DNA from: Sediminitomix flava
GTDB lineage: Bacteria; Bacteroidota; Bacteroidia; Cytophagales; Flammeovirgaceae
DNA length: 64,000 nucleotides
Direction: 5' to 3'
Assembly: GCF_003149185.1 (NCBI RefSeq)
Contig: NZ_QGDO01000004.1
Location: 329,076 to 393,075, forward strand
Shown: in pieces, positions 62,643 through 64,000 of the stretch
How positions within the stretch are numbered: the stretch's first letter is position 1
Layout of the letters: every line of letters begins with the position of its first letter
Made by a program: the position numbers and the translations under genes
The notes under the pieces: model-generated
What the model was told of the DNA's origin: nothing
What the model saw: the letters and a program-made list of their open reading frames with translations, nothing else
The model's database searches: none

Positions 62643-63890
62643 TTAAGCAATTACAGCTGCTTCTTCTTTTTTCTCTTCTTTCATTCTTTCTTCCTTCTCT
62701 TCTCTTGGTTCTGGAAGGATTAGGTTTAGAACAATACCTACAATACTTGCCAATCCAATACCAGAAAGGTGAGTTTCTCCAATTTCTAAAACAGCACCAC
62801 CAATACCAGCAGTCAAGATCATACCTACAATGATCTGATTTCTTGTACTACTCATCAAACCTTTTTTATCAGCCAAAGTCTTGATACCTACAGTAGCAAT
62901 CATTTGGAATAATAAAAGCATGATACCACCCAATACAGGTGTAGGGATGACTTTCAAGAAAGCACTCAATTTCCCACAAAGTGAGAATAGAATAGCCGTA
63001 ACAGCTGAAATACGAAGGATAGCAGGATTTGTCATTTTAGTCAATGAAATCGCTCCTGTTACTTCAGAATATGTAGTATTTGGAGGTCCTCCCATAAACC
63101 CAGCAAACATAGTTGCAATACCATCACCTAACAATGTACGGTGAAGCCCTGGCTTTTTCACAAAATCTTTCTTTGCTACAGCACTAATTGCATGCATATC
63201 CCCGATGTGTTCAATCAATGGAGCTACAGCCACAGGAAGCATAAACCAAATAGCATTCAAGTCGAATGTAGGCATCACAAATTTTGGCAATTGGAACCAA
63301 GCAGCTTCTACCACAGGAGTAAAATCAACATTACCCGTAACAAGTCCGTACAAGAACCCTACGACAATACCGATAAATACAGGTACAAGCTTCAAGAATC
63401 CTTTTCCATACAAAACACTAATCATAGCTGAAAAAAGTGCCACAAGTGCCATTACCCAGTTATCCTTTGCCATACCAACTCCTACAGGAGCTAATCCTAG
63501 ACCAATAACCATAATTACAGGTCCCACAACTACAGGAGGGAAGAGTTTCTCAATAATTTTTGAACCTCCAAAACGAATCACAGCAGACATTACGGTATAA
63601 ACAGCACCAACAGCTATAATACCTGCCATGGCTCCAGACATTCCGTATAGTTCAGCACCCTTTTGTATAGGAGCAATAAAGGCAAAGCTACTGCCTAAGA
63701 AAACAGGAACATTGCCTTTAGTAATCAAATGAAAAAGAAGTGTACCAATACCAGCCGTAAAGAGGGCTACTGCAGGGTCAATACCTGTAAGAAGAGGAAC
63801 GAGTACTGTAGCTCCAAATGCTACAAACATAAATTGTACGCCCAACGCAAGCTTTTTAGGATTGCTTAGTGAGGTTGTATCCTTAGTCAT
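62643..63890 (-). CDS. Uracil/xanthine permease, NCS2 family
   Basis: A 415-residue nucleobase transporter with about 14 helices. NCS2 landmarks are LGVQFMFVAFGATVLVPLLTG at the start, GTLLFHLITKGNVPVFLGSSFAFIAPI, the substrate-site helix VAPLIEHIGDMHAISAV with Glu-His, and GGPPNTTYSEVTGAISLTK. The EH and NTTYSE motifs are those of the UraA uracil-type branch rather than of purine carriers, but the substrate is not certain. A charged tail (EPREEKEERMKEEKKEEA) extends the C-terminus. A TATTTTTG -7 element precedes it. Confidence 0.95.
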   Translation of the reverse strand: MTKDTTSLSNPKKLALGVQFMFVAFGATVLVPLLTGIDPAVALFTAGIGTLLFHLITKGNVPVFLGSSFAFIAPIQKGAELYGMSGAMAGIIAVGAVYTVMSAVIRFGGSKIIEKLFPPVVVGPVIMVIGLGLAPVGVGMAKDNWVMALVALFSAMISVLYGKGFLKLVPVFIGIVVGFLYGLVTGNVDFTPVVEAAWFQLPKFVMPTFDLNAIWFMLPVAVAPLIEHIGDMHAISAVAKKDFVKKPGLHRTLLGDGIATMFAGFMGGPPNTTYSEVTGAISLTKMTNPAILRISAVTAILFSLCGKLSAFLKVIPTPVLGGIMLLLFQMIATVGIKTLADKKGLMSSTRNQIIVGMILTAGIGGAVLEIGETHLSGIGLASIVGIVLNLILPEPREEKEERMKEEKKEEAAVIA

Positions 63891-63938
63891 GAAGTTAAGT
63901 ATTTGTTAGAATCAAGTGTTACTTTTTGTAACCAGATG

Positions 63939-63966
63939 CAAAAATACGTGAAAAAAACGTAAGCAA
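63939..63966 (-). promoter_or_regulatory. Promoter of the permease gene
   Basis: On the minus strand TATTTTTG (63946-63939) matches the Bacteroidota -7 element, with a TTG at 63966-63964 (17-nt spacing, slightly short), about 50 nt before the start codon. Confidence 0.5.
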
Positions 63967-64000
63967 TTCTTAATAAGATTTAGGCAAAAAAATTAGGCAT

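Overview
This window looks like chromosomal DNA of a low-GC member of the Bacteroidota, most likely a marine or environmental Cytophagales-type bacterium. That placement is an inference. It rests on a SusC/SusD pair, a HYC_CC_PP-type small protein ahead of a CusA-like pump, a cbb3 oxidase with fused CcoN-CcoO and a single-heme CcoP, DUF2911, DUF3347 and M49-like proteins, and several promoters matching the Bacteroidota pattern (TTTG or TTG, about 19-21 nt, TAnnTTTG). I see no rRNA, tRNA, CRISPR array, transposase or phage gene. Two structured RNAs are present: a TPP riboswitch (about 44136-44218, minus) and an unmistakable small SRP RNA (about 60668-60762, minus).

Layout. 1-4902 (minus): a SusC/SusD nutrient-uptake pair, followed at the window edge by the first 15 codons of a third exported protein. 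5691-7439: aspS. 7646-12580: a signalling cluster made of a membrane multi-PAS histidine kinase, a small protein translationally coupled to it, and a receiver-kinase hybrid. 12674-20712: a copper/silver-type efflux locus (HYC_CC_PP protein, CusA-like pump, TolC-like channel, CusB-like adaptor ending in DUF3347, a 46-residue Cys-rich membrane peptide, and a free-standing DUF3347 lipoprotein), closed by a 216-bp fold-back element. 20992-29517: a mixed stretch with HD protein, Ohr peroxidase, DUF2306, alpha/beta hydrolase-like protein, GNAT, orphan SLATT protein, M49-like lipoprotein peptidase, 2H phosphoesterase, DUF1214, Gly-zipper protein and a small unknown.

29573-35982 (minus): the cbb3 oxidase operon ccoS-ccoNO-ccoQ-ccoP-ccoG-fixH-safE. 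Its upstream region has two TGAC-N4-GTCA palindromes with centres 53 bp apart, suggesting a CRP/FNR-family regulator. 36361-44258: thiamine biosynthesis. A riboswitch-led operon thiS-thiC-thiE-thiG-thiH ends at terminators, followed by a separate ThiF/MoeB-rhodanese gene and a convergent second ThiE/TenI gene. 44345-53996: GNAT, an adenosine-deaminase-family lipoprotein, miaB, an alpha/beta hydrolase, yraN, thioredoxin, an outer-membrane barrel protein, a GluR0-type ligand-gated potassium channel, a membrane-cytochrome c fusion and a DUF2911 protein. 54182-59054: a PIG-L deacetylase, a 49-residue membrane peptide coupled to it by an ATGA overlap, and a sodium:solute symporter. 59144-63890: a small membrane protein, a BASS-family transporter, SRP RNA, a YbiT-like ABC-F protein and a uracil/xanthine permease.

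The less ordinary content is the set of short genes missed by length cut-offs (20098-20238, 50049-50192, 56695-56844), the paired operators ahead of the oxidase, the GluR0-like channel, the orphan SLATT protein, and a family of palindromic repeats: four hairpins sharing a CTTGAT-type loop, two fold-back elements and a perfect 28-nt palindrome ahead of thiE. None of these proves a new system.
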